From NCBI RefSeq assembly GCF_947500045.1, contig NZ_CANMQQ010000005.1:215514-279513 (forward strand): a DNA stretch of 64,000 nt, in the 5' to 3' direction. Shown here piece by piece: positions 18,767 to 28,809 of the stretch. Source of the stretch: an uncultured Ruegeria sp. (GTDB lineage Bacteria > Pseudomonadota > Alphaproteobacteria > Rhodobacterales > Rhodobacteraceae). The position numbers were made by a program, and so were the translations under genes. Position 1 is the stretch's first letter. Every line of letters begins with the position of its first letter. The notes below the pieces were generated by a model. It had not been told where the DNA came from. It saw only the letters and a program-made list of their open reading frames with translations, and did no database searches.

Positions 18767-19315
18767 TCAGGCCAACGCCGGTTCGCGCGCTTCGTCCAGA
18801 TGTTTCACGAGATTTTCCGGAGACGACACACCATAGGGGTCCTCGGGGCAGTTATCCATCAGGCCGGGCTCTTCGAACCACGCTTCAACTACACCGTCAT
18901 TGACGATGGCTGCATAGCGCCACGAGCGCATGCCAAAACCCAGATTGTCCTTGTCGACCAGCATGCCCATCTTGCGGGTGAACTCACCTGAACCGTCAGG
19001 AATAACTTCGACGTTTGTCAGCCCCTGTTCTGCCGCCCATTTGTTCATGACAAAGCTGTCATTCACCGACATGCAGTAGATCGCATCGATACCTTTGGCC
19101 GCGAAATCGGCGTGGCTATTCTCAAAGCCGGGCAATTGGTAGGTCGAGCACGTCGGAGTGAACGCACCGGGCAGCGAGAACAGGATGACGCGCTTGCCCG
19201 CAAAGTAATCAGCGGTTGTCTTGTCTTCCCAGCGGAATGGGTTGGGGCCTTCGATTGCCTCATCGCGGACGCGGGTGTGGAAGGTTACTTCAGGCAGTTT
19301 TGCGCCGGTTTTCAT
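18767..19315 (-). CDS. Prx5-family peroxiredoxin
   Basis: A 182-residue thiol peroxidase that reduces hydrogen peroxide and organic peroxides. The peroxidatic Cys lies in PGAFTPTCS, the signature of the Prx5 subfamily. SWRYAAIVNDGVVEAWFEEPG is the usual C-terminal half. The AGGAG box precedes two adjacent ATG codons by four (19318) and seven (19315) bases; the second is preferred for spacing. It is convergent with oxyR and is a likely OxyR target, although I could not recognise an OxyR site upstream. Confidence 0.93.
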   Translation of the reverse strand: MKTGAKLPEVTFHTRVRDEAIEGPNPFRWEDKTTADYFAGKRVILFSLPGAFTPTCSTYQLPGFENSHADFAAKGIDAIYCMSVNDSFVMNKWAAEQGLTNVEVIPDGSGEFTRKMGMLVDKDNLGFGMRSWRYAAIVNDGVVEAWFEEPGLMDNCPEDPYGVSSPENLVKHLDEAREPALA

Positions 19316-19486
19316 CATCAAACTCCTGTGATTCACATGTGATTGATGCGAGAGTTAGAACGATTCCAGACCGGCTTCAATAAGAGATACGCTGCGATTG
19401 CGATATATCTTTTTCCCAGTTAATCCACTTGAAAAGGTGGAATAATATCTGACTGTTTTATCGCTTATGCTGCAGGCGCAAAGTCG

Positions 19487-19505
19487 AGCCGCATAGCGGC
19501 TATGC
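19487..19505. repeat. overlapping inverted repeats upstream of lipA
   Basis: Two mutually exclusive hairpins share the same bases: AGCCGC-ATA-GCGGCT (19487-19501) and GCATAG-CGG-CTATGC (19491-19505). It lies in the 264-base gap between the peroxiredoxin gene and lipA. It could be a REP-like element or a leader switch; nothing else is recognised in the gap. Confidence 0.55.
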
Positions 19506-19579
19506 ACCGCTGGCCTAACCAATAAAGTCAGTTTATGTTAGGTGCTAAACGAGTTGACCCAAAGTCAGGAAAACCAGCT

Positions 19580-20530
19580 GTGCGTGATCTGAAAATTCCC
19601 GAACAAAGACATCCTGAAAAGGCACATCGACCTGACAATGCCGCCCCGCGCAAACCCAGTTGGATTCGGGTCAAAGCCCCGGGTGGCAAAGGGTATGCAG
19701 AAACCCACAAAATCATGCGCGACAACAATCTGGTCACTGTCTGCGAAGAGGCCGGATGCCCCAATGTGGGCGAATGCTGGAGCCAGGGCCACGCAACCAT
19801 GATGATCATGGGCGAAATCTGTACGCGCGGTTGTACCTTCTGCAACATCGCCACGGGTAAGCCGGATACTTTGGATGCATTTGAACCCGGGCGTGTGGCT
19901 CATGCGGTGCAAAAGCTGGGCTTGAACCATGTCGTTATCACGTCAGTAGACCGGGATGATCTGTTGGATGGTGGGGCAGATCATTTTGCACAAACCATCC
20001 GCGCAGTTCGGCATCGGTCGCCCAAGACCACGATCGAGATTCTGACGCCAGATTTCCTGAAATGTGATCCTTCGGTTCTTGAGGCCGTTGTTGAAGCCAA
20101 GCCAGATGTCTTCAATCACAATCTCGAAACGGTGCCCGGTCTTTATACCCAGGTTCGCCCCGGTGCGCGGTACTTCCATTCGTTGCGTCTACTGCAGCGG
20201 GTCAAAGAGATGGATCCGTCGATCTTCACCAAATCCGGCATCATGGTCGGGTTGGGTGAAGATGAAACGCAGGTCCGGCAGGTCATGGACGACATGCGCG
20301 CGGCGGATATCGATTTTCTGACCATCGGTCAGTACCTGCAGCCGACGCCTAAACACCATGGCATCGATCGTTTTGTCACCCCTGAAGAATTCGCGGCCTA
20401 TGAAAAAGCAGCCTTTGGCAAAGGCTTCCTGATGGTCTCAGCAACGCCATTGACCCGCTCGTCATACCACGCAGGTGATGACTTTGCGCGCTTGCGCGAG
20501 GCTCGGCAAAAGAAGCTAAATCAGGTATGA
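19580..20530 (+). CDS. lipA: lipoyl synthase
   Basis: A 316-residue radical SAM enzyme that inserts two sulfurs into octanoylated lipoyl domains. The radical SAM motif is [10 protein letters not shown] (C-x3-C-x2-C), and the auxiliary cluster motif is [12 protein letters not shown] (C-x4-C-x5-C). The C-terminus has the conserved SSYHAGDD Ser. The start is taken as GTG 19580 ([14 protein letters not shown]), the usual beginning in Rhodobacteraceae, with AGGA about nine bases upstream; a longer frame from 19535 is less likely. The stop overlaps the next gene by four bases (ATGA), so the two are coupled. Confidence 0.97.
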   Translation: MRDLKIPEQRHPEKAHRPDNAAPRKPSWIRVKAPGGKGYAETHKIMRDNNLVTVCEEAGCPNVGECWSQGHATMMIMGEICTRGCTFCNIATGKPDTLDAFEPGRVAHAVQKLGLNHVVITSVDRDDLLDGGADHFAQTIRAVRHRSPKTTIEILTPDFLKCDPSVLEAVVEAKPDVFNHNLETVPGLYTQVRPGARYFHSLRLLQRVKEMDPSIFTKSGIMVGLGEDETQVRQVMDDMRAADIDFLTIGQYLQPTPKHHGIDRFVTPEEFAAYEKAAFGKGFLMVSATPLTRSSYHAGDDFARLREARQKKLNQV

Positions 20531-21672
20531 AACCCGAGCTGCAGTCTTGGCTGACCGAAAAACGGCACGAGCTGCATCAGGTACCCGAGATTTCGGGAAA
20601 AGAGCGCGGGACTGCGGCAAGCATATCCAACCTTTTACAAGCATGTGGTCCCGATGCGGTTCTGACCGGAATTGGCGGTCATGGTGTTGCGGCGATTTAC
20701 GACAGTGGCCAACCTGGACCTACCGTTGGTATCCGATGTGAGTTGGATGGTTTGCCGATCCAAGAAATCTCAAGCGCCAGATACGCGTCGCAGTATCCCG
20801 GCAAAGGGCATCTATGCGGGCACGATGGCCATATGGCGATGGTGCTTGGCGTGGCCTTTGTTCTTGGGGACAAACGTCCGCCCAACGGGCGCGTCGTACT
20901 AATCTTTCAACCCGCCGAAGAAACCGGGCAGGGTGCCATGGCCTATCGCGCGGATCCTAAATTCGCGAATATTGCACCGGATTATGTGTTTTCTCTGCAC
21001 AATCTGCCGGGGTTGGAATTGGGCGCGGTTGAGGTGTGCTCGGGCCCGGCCAATTGCGCATCACGTGGGATGCGGGTTGTATTGACGGGCAAAACCTCTC
21101 ACGCGGCGGCCCCTCAGGATGGGGTGTCACCCGCCGGTGCATTGGCAGAGCTTATGCCTGCGTTGGCGGCACTTGGGCGAGGCGGGGCGCTGGATACGGA
21201 TTTTGCGCTAGCAACAGTAACCCATGCGCGTTTGGGCGAAGCCACCTTTGGTGTGGCACCCGGTATGGCCGAGCTTTGGGTGACCTTGCGCACGGTCTCG
21301 GATACACGCATGACCGGCCTGATCCACGAGGCCGAACAGCTTGTAAGTGCAGGCGCAAAGGCTCAGGGCCTGAATGTCGAAATCACGTATGACGACATAT
21401 TCGAGGCCTGTACAAACTCCGCTGAAGCCGTGCAGGTCGTGTCCGAGGCCTGCCGGGCCCGCGACTTACCTTGCAAATTGGTTCCGACCCCACAAAGGTT
21501 TTCGGAAGATTTCGGGCAGTTCGGCAAAAGTGCAAAAACTGCCATGTTCTGGCTGGGTGCAGGGCGGGATCACCCTCAGCTGCACAATCCAGATTACGAT
21601 TTTCCTGATGCCCTGATCCCGATCGGGACCGAGATTTTTCTGGCTGCGATCGAACAAACGCTTAGGGCTTAG
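20527..21672 (+). CDS. M20-family amidohydrolase
   Basis: A 381-residue metal-dependent amidohydrolase of the M20/hippurate hydrolase class. The metal-binding and catalytic motifs are visible: [25 protein letters not shown] with the catalytic Glu pair, SLHNLPG, and the dimerisation domain [18 protein letters not shown]. Relatives deacylate N-acyl amino acids or indole-acetyl amino acids. The gene overlaps lipA by four bases. There is no obvious biochemical link to lipoate; the coupling may simply reflect operon packing. Confidence 0.9.
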   Translation: MKPELQSWLTEKRHELHQVPEISGKERGTAASISNLLQACGPDAVLTGIGGHGVAAIYDSGQPGPTVGIRCELDGLPIQEISSARYASQYPGKGHLCGHDGHMAMVLGVAFVLGDKRPPNGRVVLIFQPAEETGQGAMAYRADPKFANIAPDYVFSLHNLPGLELGAVEVCSGPANCASRGMRVVLTGKTSHAAAPQDGVSPAGALAELMPALAALGRGGALDTDFALATVTHARLGEATFGVAPGMAELWVTLRTVSDTRMTGLIHEAEQLVSAGAKAQGLNVEITYDDIFEACTNSAEAVQVVSEACRARDLPCKLVPTPQRFSEDFGQFGKSAKTAMFWLGAGRDHPQLHNPDYDFPDALIPIGTEIFLAAIEQTLRA

Positions 21673-21835
21673 GTTTTCTGGGGTGGCTTTCTGCCCAATC
21701 GGGCCACCATCCCATGTACTCAATACCAGCAATCGCCAGACAGATCAGTATCGTGCCAAATACCAGTTTCACCCGATGTTCTGACGGCGGGTTTCGCGCC
21801 CATTGCGACATGCGAAGGAAGTGGCGCAAATTCAT
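21662..21835 (-). CDS. 57-residue single-span membrane protein
   Basis: A short gene directly downstream of hpt, with five bases between the hpt stop and this ATG (21835). The product begins MNLRHFLRMSQWARNPPSE and has one hydrophobic helix at about residues 23-43 (KLVFGTILICLAIAGIEYMGWW), then a polar tail ending RKPKP. Its stop overlaps the 3' end of the convergent M20 gene by 11 bases. The basic N-terminus, the single helix and the tight coupling to hpt make it a credible real gene. Function is unknown. I believe similar small proteins occur at this position in other roseobacters, but that is recollection, not a search. Confidence 0.72.
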   Translation of the reverse strand: MNLRHFLRMSQWARNPPSEHRVKLVFGTILICLAIAGIEYMGWWPDWAESHPRKPKP

Positions 21836-21840
21836 CCGTC

Positions 21841-22383
21841 CTAATCTTCGATAAACCGAACCTTGCCGATAAATGGCAGGTTGCGGTTGCGCTGTGCATA
21901 ATCGATGCCATAGCCCACGACAAATTCATCAGGAATTTCAAACCCGATCCAGTCCGAGCGAAAATCGACCTCACGCCGGCTTGGTTTGTCCAACAGAGCG
22001 ATGGATTTCAATCGATGCGGCGTGCGGCTTTGAAGCAGTTTGGTGACGTGGTTCAGGGTGTGGCCAGTATCCACGATATCTTCGACCACCAGCACATCAC
22101 GTCCTTCAATTGCGCCTCGCAAGTCTTTGAGAATACGCACTTCTCGGCTGCTTTCCATCGAATCTCCATATGATGAAGCTTCAAGAAAGTCGACCTCAAT
22201 GGGAAGATCCAGTTCGCGCACCAGATCAGCGATGAAGACGAAACTGCCCCGCAGCAGGCCCACGACGATCAGTTTGTCGGTGCCGCCAAACTCTGCGGTT
22301 ATTTCCCGGCAAAGCTCTTCGATCCGTGCGGCAATTGCCTTGGCCGAGATCATCTCATCTATCACATATGCGCGCTGGCTCAT
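21841..22383 (-). CDS. hpt: hypoxanthine phosphoribosyltransferase
   Basis: A 180-residue purine-salvage enzyme making IMP or GMP from hypoxanthine or guanine and PRPP. The PRPP-binding motif is [14 protein letters not shown], and the flexible-loop SSYG motif is in EASSYGDS. The start ATG 22383 ([11 protein letters not shown]) has GGGGG upstream; an extended frame to 22437 would include an implausible N-terminus. It is divergent from the COQ10-like gene and followed by a 57-residue membrane-protein gene. Confidence 0.95.
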   Translation of the reverse strand: MSQRAYVIDEMISAKAIAARIEELCREITAEFGGTDKLIVVGLLRGSFVFIADLVRELDLPIEVDFLEASSYGDSMESSREVRILKDLRGAIEGRDVLVVEDIVDTGHTLNHVTKLLQSRTPHRLKSIALLDKPSRREVDFRSDWIGFEIPDEFVVGYGIDYAQRNRNLPFIGKVRFIED

Positions 22384-22455
22384 CACTGCCCCCTTGATCT
22401 TTGGCGCGCAACATACGAAATCACGCGCCATTGTCACCAGTTAATACCGGACGCC

Positions 22456-22899
22456 ATGCCAACTCATTCCGAGACACGACCGCTGCCTTACACCGCTCAG
22501 CAGATGTATGATCTGGTTGCGGACGTGGCAAATTACCCCGAGTTCTTGCCATGGTGCGCCGCAGCCCGCATCCGCCGCACATATGCTGCTGGCGAAGGCA
22601 GGGTGATGGAGGCGGAGCTGGTGATATCATTTAAGGTGTTTCGTGAACGCTTTGGCAGCCGCGTTACGCTGTTTGATGCGCAGAAACGGATTGATACCGA
22701 ATATTTGGATGGTCCTTTCAAATACATGCGTTCGGACTGGCAATTTGAAGATACCGATCAGGGGTGCAACGTCTCGTTTCACGTTGATTTCGAGTTCAAG
22801 AATGCAGTTCTGCAAGGCATCATCGGTGTGGTGTTCAACGAAGCCATGCACCGTATCGTCCGCGCATTCGAACAACGCGCCGCAGTCCTTTACGGCTGA
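22456..22899 (+). CDS. COQ10/RatA-like START-domain protein
   Basis: A 147-residue SRPBCC (START-like) protein. The N-terminus PTHSETRPLPYTAQQMYDLV followed by YPEFLPWC is typical of the COQ10/RatA family. Mitochondrial COQ10 binds ubiquinone and supports respiration; the E. coli relative RatA has been linked to ribosome assembly, so the role here could be either. In a ubiquinone-using alphaproteobacterium the quinone role is the more likely one. The gene lies between hpt (divergent) and an MmgE/PrpD gene. Confidence 0.88.
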   Translation: MPTHSETRPLPYTAQQMYDLVADVANYPEFLPWCAAARIRRTYAAGEGRVMEAELVISFKVFRERFGSRVTLFDAQKRIDTEYLDGPFKYMRSDWQFEDTDQGCNVSFHVDFEFKNAVLQGIIGVVFNEAMHRIVRAFEQRAAVLYG

Positions 22900-22937
22900 G
22901 GCTTTACGCCCCGGCGGCGCGCGCTAGACTGCGCGTT

Positions 22938-24233
22938 ATGACTGATTTGACATCTAGCCTTGCTGAGTTTGCTGCTGGCCCTGTGACGACCACGGCGCAG
23001 GCCCGTATTGTAACATCTCTCTCCGCTTTGGATTGGTTTGCTGTTGGGCGGGCAGGGGTTGATGAACCCGTTTCCCGCATTGTCCGCCAGATGGTTCTGG
23101 CCGAAAGCGGCGCGACGCAGGCCCGGTTGTTCGGTGGTGGCGACGCTCCGCTGCGCGCAGCAGCGCTGGTAAACGGTACAGTGTCCCATGCCCTTGATTA
23201 TGACGATACGCATTTTGCCCATATCGGCCATCCCTCGGTTGCAGTTTTTCCGGCGGCACTTGCGCTTGCGGCGTGGGAGGATCGACCGCTGGTGGATATG
23301 CTAGAAGCCGCGCTGGTCGGGATGGAGCTGTCGATCCGCATGGGCTTGTGGCTGGGACGAGGTCATTATCAGGCCGGGTTTCACCAGACCGCCACGGCGG
23401 GTGCGTTTGGGGCTGCGGTCGCTGCGGGGCGGATCATGGCGTTTGACGCGAGACAGATGCGTGATGTGCTGGGCCTGACGGCCACACGTGCATCGGGGCA
23501 AAAATCGCAGTTCGGGACCATGGGCAAACCCTATAACGCAGGGCTTGCGGCCTCGAACGGAGTTGAGGCGGCACAGCTGATCCGCAATGGATTTCAGCCC
23601 GGTTCTGATGCGCTGGAGGGTCCCTTCGGGTTTGGAGCGACACATCTAGGGTCGGACGAAATCTCTGACGCACTTGATGGGTTGGGGGATGAATGGTTGT
23701 TCGAAAGCGTCAGTCACAAGTTTCACGCGTGTTGCCACGGTCTGCACGCGGCGCTTGAGGCGGCGCGTGATCTCGATATCGCCGAACCGGAAGTGGCTGA
23801 AATCAAAGTGAAAACCCACCCTCGCTGGATGAGTGTCTGCAATCAGCTGCAACCAAACAGTGGTTTGGGCGCAAAGTTCTCCTATCGCACGGTGATTGCA
23901 ATGCAGGCGATGGGATTTGATACGGCGCTGCCGGGCAGCTATTCCGACAAGATCTGCGCCGATCCACGGCTTCAATCCCTGCGGGATCGGATCATCGTCG
24001 AGGCAGATGAAAGCCTGTCTGAAACTCAGGCCCACCTCTCCCTGTTGCGCCGAGATGGCGCACGTCGCGAGGCCAGCCATGATCTGTTGGCCCCAATGTC
24101 GCTTTCAGATCGTGAAGATCGGGTCAGGGACAAAGCATCGAAACTCATCGGTGGGGACGAAGCAGACGCGATCTGGTCGATGCTGCGCACCGGTGGGCGC
24201 GCAGCGGATTTGGCTGAAAGGTTAGCAGATTAA
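22938..24233 (+). CDS. MmgE/PrpD family protein
   Basis: A 431-residue protein of the MmgE/PrpD family (2-methylcitrate dehydratase, iminodisuccinate epimerase, itaconate-related enzymes). Seen motifs include [24 protein letters not shown] and the phenylalanine/histidine-rich [14 protein letters not shown]. Family members act on small di- or tricarboxylates, but the true substrate is unclear because no methylcitrate-cycle genes are nearby. Its stop overlaps the convergent pyrC stop by three to four bases. Confidence 0.88.
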   Translation: MTDLTSSLAEFAAGPVTTTAQARIVTSLSALDWFAVGRAGVDEPVSRIVRQMVLAESGATQARLFGGGDAPLRAAALVNGTVSHALDYDDTHFAHIGHPSVAVFPAALALAAWEDRPLVDMLEAALVGMELSIRMGLWLGRGHYQAGFHQTATAGAFGAAVAAGRIMAFDARQMRDVLGLTATRASGQKSQFGTMGKPYNAGLAASNGVEAAQLIRNGFQPGSDALEGPFGFGATHLGSDEISDALDGLGDEWLFESVSHKFHACCHGLHAALEAARDLDIAEPEVAEIKVKTHPRWMSVCNQLQPNSGLGAKFSYRTVIAMQAMGFDTALPGSYSDKICADPRLQSLRDRIIVEADESLSETQAHLSLLRRDGARREASHDLLAPMSLSDREDRVRDKASKLIGGDEADAIWSMLRTGGRAADLAERLAD

Positions 24234-25267
24234 GCGACCCGCCAATGCAGCGGGAATCCGGGGTCGAATACGGTGACAGGGCCGTCACCACTTTCGATTT
24301 TGGTGGGATAGACGACCTCTTCACCTTTGGTCAGCGTAATGGTGTCTTCGTTCACAGGCAGGCGATAGAATGCAGGACCGTTGATCGAGGTAAACGCCTC
24401 AAGCTTGTCCAACGCCTCTGCGCGTTCAAACATTTCGGCCAGCAAAGACATGGTATTCGTTGCCGTGAAGCAACCGGCGCACCCACAAGCCATTTCCTTG
24501 TTGGCATCCGTATGCGGCGCGCTGTCCGTGCCAAGGAAGAAACGCGCATCGCCTGATGTTGCAGCGGTCAGAAGGGCCAGCCGATGTTCCTCACGTTTCG
24601 CAACCGGAAGGCAGTAGTAATGCGGTTTGATGCCGCCAACCAATATGTGGTTGCGGTTGATGATCAGGTGATGCGTCGTAATGGTCGCGCCCAAATCCTT
24701 GTCATGCGATTTCACATAGTTCACGCCATTTGACGTTGTGATGTGCTCCATCACAACGCGCAGCCCAGGCGTTGTCTTGCGGATCGGATCAAGAACGCGG
24801 TCGATGAATACGGCTTCGCGATCAAAGATATCGATATCGGCATTTGTAACCTCGCCATGTACGCACAGCGGAAGACCGATCTCGGCCATCTTCTCTAGCA
24901 CCGCGCGCACCTTGTCGAAATTGTGAACGCCAGACGAGGAGTTGGTCGTCGCGCCGGCGGGGTACAGCTTGACGGCCTTGACCAATCCGCTGGCATGGGC
25001 GGCGGCCACATCGGCAGGGTCCGTGTCTTCGGTCAGATAGAGCGTCATCAACGGCTCGAACGTCATATCATCCGGCAGGGCAGCCAGAATGCGGTCCCGA
25101 TAGGCAGCCGCCTGACTGCCGGTTACGACGGGCGGAACCAGATTTGGCATAATGATTGCGCGGGCGAAATGGCGCGCGGTTTCAGGCAGAACGGCTTGCA
25201 ACATTGCGCCATCGCGCAGATGCAAATGCCAGTCATCGGGGCGGCGGATCGTCAAGGAATGGGTCAT
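24230..25267 (-). CDS. pyrC: dihydroorotase (class II)
   Basis: A 345-residue zinc amidohydrolase of pyrimidine synthesis, interconverting carbamoyl aspartate and dihydroorotate. The metal ligands are in DWHLHLRDG, the carboxylated Lys is in [12 protein letters not shown], and the family motifs HGEV, ITTHHL and GTDSAPH are present. Length and motifs are those of the E. coli-type class II enzyme. It is convergent with the MmgE/PrpD gene and no other pyrimidine genes are adjacent. Confidence 0.96.
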   Translation of the reverse strand: MTHSLTIRRPDDWHLHLRDGAMLQAVLPETARHFARAIIMPNLVPPVVTGSQAAAYRDRILAALPDDMTFEPLMTLYLTEDTDPADVAAAHASGLVKAVKLYPAGATTNSSSGVHNFDKVRAVLEKMAEIGLPLCVHGEVTNADIDIFDREAVFIDRVLDPIRKTTPGLRVVMEHITTSNGVNYVKSHDKDLGATITTHHLIINRNHILVGGIKPHYYCLPVAKREEHRLALLTAATSGDARFFLGTDSAPHTDANKEMACGCAGCFTATNTMSLLAEMFERAEALDKLEAFTSINGPAFYRLPVNEDTITLTKGEEVVYPTKIESGDGPVTVFDPGFPLHWRVA

Positions 25268-25413
25268 GGCTCCCGGCTAACACAGGCGCTGGGGTGGTGA
25301 AAGACCCTCTTGCCCTTGTCAACGCAAAGGATCGTCGTAAGTCTCTGACGGATAGTGGTCTTGACCTTCGCATGCGGTCGTGACCTGTTGGCCGGAGGGA
25401 AAAAGGGGCGCTC

Positions 25414-26322
25414 ATGACACAGCCGAATTCCATTGATGCCGTACAGGACCTGTTGGGCTCTGAGGGGTATGTCTGTGGCCGGGCTCTGGCGACGGTCGTG
25501 TTTCTTTCGCTGAAACTCGGGCGGCCTCTGTTTCTGGAGGGTGAAGCGGGCGTGGGAAAGACCGAGATCGCCAAGGCCCTGGCTGCCGGATTGGGGCGCC
25601 GCCTGATCCGATTGCAGTGTTACGAAGGGCTTGATGCCTCCTCTGCCGTATATGAATGGAACTTTCCCGCTCAGATGGTGGCCATCCGTACCGCCGAAGC
25701 ATCAGGTGGCGCTGATCGGGGTGCGCTGCAGACCGAGTTGTTTTCGGATGATTACCTGATTGAACGCCCGTTGCTGCAGGCCATGCGCCCGGACGAAAAT
25801 GGGGCACCGGTTCTGTTGATTGATGAGTTGGATCGGACCGACGAACCTTTTGAGGCTTTCCTGCTGGAAGCGCTCAGCGACTTTCAGGTCACCATCCCCG
25901 AACTTGGGACCATCAAGGCGCCCGAGCCGCCCATAGTGATTGTTACATCGAACCGAACCCGCGAAGTACACGACGCACTAAAACGCCGCTGCCTCTATCA
26001 TTGGGTCGACTACCCCGATTTTGCCCGCGAGATTGAAATCCTGCACACGCGTGCACCCGAGGCGGCCGAGGCCTTAAGCCGTGAGGTGGTGGCCTTTGTT
26101 CAGCGCCTGCGCACCGAAGACCTGTTCAAGAAACCGGGTGTCGCTGAAACCATCGATTGGGCCAAATGCTTGCTGGCGCTTGACGTTATCAACCTCAGCC
26201 CCGAGGTGATCGGCGACACGTTGGGCGCCATTCTGAAATACCAGGATGACATCCAAAAGCTGCAAGGGTCCGAGGCCAAGCGCTTGTTGGATGAAGCTAA
26301 AGGTACGCTAGAACCCGCATGA
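25414..26322 (+). CDS. coxD: MoxR-type AAA+ ATPase, CoxD
   Basis: A 302-residue AAA+ ATPase of the MoxR/CoxD group. Walker A GEAGVGKT is at residues 43-50, Walker B is VLLIDELD, and sensor residues lie in VTSNRTREVHDALKRRC. CoxD assists maturation of the active site of molybdenum hydroxylases together with the VWA protein CoxE. AGGGG precedes the ATG. In most operons coxD is followed directly by coxE; here a 174-residue membrane protein gene has been placed between them, starting inside the coxD stop (ATGA). Confidence 0.92.
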   Translation: MTQPNSIDAVQDLLGSEGYVCGRALATVVFLSLKLGRPLFLEGEAGVGKTEIAKALAAGLGRRLIRLQCYEGLDASSAVYEWNFPAQMVAIRTAEASGGADRGALQTELFSDDYLIERPLLQAMRPDENGAPVLLIDELDRTDEPFEAFLLEALSDFQVTIPELGTIKAPEPPIVIVTSNRTREVHDALKRRCLYHWVDYPDFAREIEILHTRAPEAAEALSREVVAFVQRLRTEDLFKKPGVAETIDWAKCLLALDVINLSPEVIGDTLGAILKYQDDIQKLQGSEAKRLLDEAKGTLEPA

Positions 26323-26843
26323 GGCTAGGTGGCGTTGATATTATTAGTCGTGCAACAAGATCTTCAATGAGGGTTCTTTTGTCGTTAGGTGTAGCCATAC
26401 TCTTGGTACACTACTTAGAAATTGATATTTCAGAAGTCACTGTTTTAGGCATCCGGTTAGAACTTAATCAGACTGAAGGTGTAATTAAATCAGTTCTATT
26501 TATCGTCCTAGTTTCGCATGTTGTTCAATGGTTTGGGGATTTTCTGAGCCTTAGAAACTGGAATGTAGCGCTCAAATCTACTGAGGTTCAAATTCTCTTT
26601 GGGGGTAGAACGACTTTAGTTTCAAAACTAGAGATGTACCTTAAGGATTGGGAGAATCTGAAGTCAATCGCCGATGAAGGAAAGGCGGATGTGTTTGAAA
26701 AACAAATAGAATTATTGTCTTCCGAAACCAGAAAGCTCAGACGATTTGTTTTGGGTGATACGATTTACGCTTGGTTCTACGTTGTTCTTTGGAGTTTGGT
26801 TTTACCATTGGGAATTGGAATCTGGGCTTGGAAGGCTGTCTAA
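26319..26843 (+). CDS. A+T-rich inserted gene: three-helix membrane protein with coiled-coil
   Basis: A 174-residue protein I do not recognise. Hydrophobic helices lie at about residues 17-33, 57-75 and 147-170, separated by a charged, helical, probably coiled-coil stretch (about 95-140: LEMYLKDWENLKSIADEGKA and on). Base use is unlike the surroundings: two 60-base rows I counted by hand (26461 and 26581) have about 33% and 40% G+C, against about 53% in the preceding row of coxD (26221). It overlaps the coxD stop (ATGA) and the coxE start (TAATG), so the foreign segment fits into the operon without disturbing translational coupling. Most likely horizontally acquired; function unknown. Confidence 0.8.
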   Translation: MRLGGVDIISRATRSSMRVLLSLGVAILLVHYLEIDISEVTVLGIRLELNQTEGVIKSVLFIVLVSHVVQWFGDFLSLRNWNVALKSTEVQILFGGRTTLVSKLEMYLKDWENLKSIADEGKADVFEKQIELLSSETRKLRRFVLGDTIYAWFYVVLWSLVLPLGIGIWAWKAV

Positions 26844-28099
26844 TGGCCGAACAACTCCCGCTGGATATTCCTGACAACCCCAAATTGGCGCAAAATATCA
26901 CGCATTTTGCGCGTGCGCTGCGCAAGGCGGGTTTGCCGATTGGAACAGGGCGTGTGATCGATGCGATCCGTGCTGTACAGGCGGCAGGATTCACTGAGAA
27001 ACGCGATTTCTACTGGACGCTTCATGCCTGTTTCGTGAACCGGCCAGAACACCGAACTGTCTTTTCGCAGGTCTTTCGTCTCTACTGGCGCGATCCGCGC
27101 TACCTCGAACACATGATGTCGATGATGCTGCCTGCCATTCGCGGTGTGCAAGAAGAGCGCAAAGCCGATGCCGCAGAAAAGCGTGCCGCCGAGGCTCTGC
27201 TGGACGGGTTTGAACGAGACCTGCCCGAAATGGTCGAACAGGAAGAAGAAAGCGAGATTGAGATTGATGCGACCCAGACCGCGTCATCCGAAGAACGCCT
27301 GCGCAATCTTGATTTCGAACAGATGAGCACTTCTGAAATCGCCAAAGCCAAGCGCATTCTTTCGCATCTGACCTTGCCGGTTAAACCAATCGAATCCCGA
27401 CGTGGTCAAGCCAGCCATTTGGGCCACCGTATTGATCGGGCCCGAACCCTCAGGTCTTCCATGCGTCAGGGTGGTGAATTGCGCGACATCGCGCGCCTGC
27501 AGCCCAAGCCACGTTGGCCGAATTTGGTAGCGCTTTGCGATATCTCGGGCTCGATGAGCCAGTACAGCCGGATCATCCTGCATTTTCTGCACACGGTTTC
27601 GAATGCCAAGGGGGCTGGGTGGGCCAAAGTGCACGCGTTTACGTTCGGCACCCGGCTCACCAATATCACCCGCCATCTGCATCAACGTGACGTTGACGCA
27701 GCGCTGACTGCAGCCGGGGCCGAGGCGCAGGATTGGGAGGGGGGAACCCGGATCGGAGAGTGCCTGCATCAATTCAACCGCGACTGGTCACGGCGTGTCA
27801 TGGGGCAGGGTGCGGTGGTTCTGCTGATCACTGATGGCCTGGAGCGGGGCGATCCAGAGGTGTTAGAGAAAGAAATCGAACGCCTGCAACTGTCATCCCG
27901 GCGCTTGATTTGGCTGAACCCTCTGCTGCGCTGGGACGGGTTTGCGCCGAAGGCACAAGGTGTGGCGACTATGCTCCCACATGTCGACAGCTTCCGCGCA
28001 GGGCATTCTATTGCTTCGCTGGAAGATCTGGCCACTGTGATTTCGCAGCCAGATGATCAGGGACAGAAAGCGCGGTTGATGGCCGCACTTTCTGACTAG
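26843..28099 (+). CDS. coxE: von Willebrand factor A domain protein, CoxE
   Basis: A 418-residue VWA protein. The MIDAS motif is D-x-S-G-S (LVALCDISGSMSQY), with further metal ligands in the C-terminal half (LLITDGLERGDPEVLE). The middle part is acidic (QEEESEIEIDA). CoxE works with CoxD in maturing the active site of CO dehydrogenase-type enzymes. The start ATG 26843 overlaps the stop of the inserted gene by one base; a longer frame from 26771 lies inside that gene and is rejected. The stop is three bases from that of a convergent gene. Confidence 0.92.
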   Translation: MAEQLPLDIPDNPKLAQNITHFARALRKAGLPIGTGRVIDAIRAVQAAGFTEKRDFYWTLHACFVNRPEHRTVFSQVFRLYWRDPRYLEHMMSMMLPAIRGVQEERKADAAEKRAAEALLDGFERDLPEMVEQEEESEIEIDATQTASSEERLRNLDFEQMSTSEIAKAKRILSHLTLPVKPIESRRGQASHLGHRIDRARTLRSSMRQGGELRDIARLQPKPRWPNLVALCDISGSMSQYSRIILHFLHTVSNAKGAGWAKVHAFTFGTRLTNITRHLHQRDVDAALTAAGAEAQDWEGGTRIGECLHQFNRDWSRRVMGQGAVVLLITDGLERGDPEVLEKEIERLQLSSRRLIWLNPLLRWDGFAPKAQGVATMLPHVDSFRAGHSIASLEDLATVISQPDDQGQKARLMAALSD

Positions 28100-28102
28100 C
28101 CG

Positions 28103-28603
28103 TTACGACAGCTGCTCTTCATTGCAATTACGGGCCATTTCCATGGCCTTGTACGTGCCGGTCAGATCGACCGTGAAGGCAAATTCTTTTTCCGGGAATA
28201 CGATCATGACCTTTTTCTTGGCAAGATCGTCGGCGAATTGCGGGTCGTCTGACAGAACGTATCCACCCGAATATCCTTTGGTGATATTGCCCTTCATGCC
28301 GGTGGCCTCACCGACATAAATATTGTCGCCTATGAGGATGGCGACGGCTTCTTTCTCGCCTTTCTTGATGTTGGTCTCGGCCTTGGTGAAAACGCCCACG
28401 TAACCGACACCACGATCTTCAGTCAGCCCCATCTGTACGACGTTTTCATCATCGTCGACCGCTTCGATCAGACACGATTTCTTGTCCTGATCGATGAAGA
28501 CCTTCCAGCCCTCGACTTCGCCGTACTTCAGAAATGTATCAGCCCAACCGGCGCTGGCAGCCAGCAGGCTGATCGCCGTTCCCAGTGTAAGAATGCGTTT
28601 CAA
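28103..28603 (-). CDS. secreted protein, weakly IalB-like
   Basis: A 166-residue exported protein starting at TTG 28603: GGAGA lies seven bases upstream and the product begins MKRILTLGTAISLLAASAGWA, a good signal peptide. An upstream in-frame ATG at 28693 would put 30 residues before the signal peptide and is rejected. The mature part starts DTFLKYGEVEGWKVF and ends in a segment (FTVDLTGTYKAMEMARNC) that resembles the invasion-associated locus B family, with a Cys near each end that could form a disulfide. This family match is weak. It is convergent with coxE and probably not part of the cox unit. Confidence 0.75.
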   Translation of the reverse strand: MKRILTLGTAISLLAASAGWADTFLKYGEVEGWKVFIDQDKKSCLIEAVDDDENVVQMGLTEDRGVGYVGVFTKAETNIKKGEKEAVAILIGDNIYVGEATGMKGNITKGYSGGYVLSDDPQFADDLAKKKVMIVFPEKEFAFTVDLTGTYKAMEMARNCNEEQLS

Positions 28604-28809
28604 CTGTTTGTCTCCGCTTTGAAATATGCAGGGGTAATTCTGGGCGGCACCCGGAATTGAAGGCAGCCTAGAAGGTGGCTCGAAAACATTCAATCGTTTG
28701 TGAATATGAATTTAAAATCGGCTTGATAGCGCCGGGAAACTCGACCTCTGACTGCTTTTCATTGTCCTAAAGCTGACTATGTTGAACCGAAGCAAGGCCG
28801 GAGGTCTCA

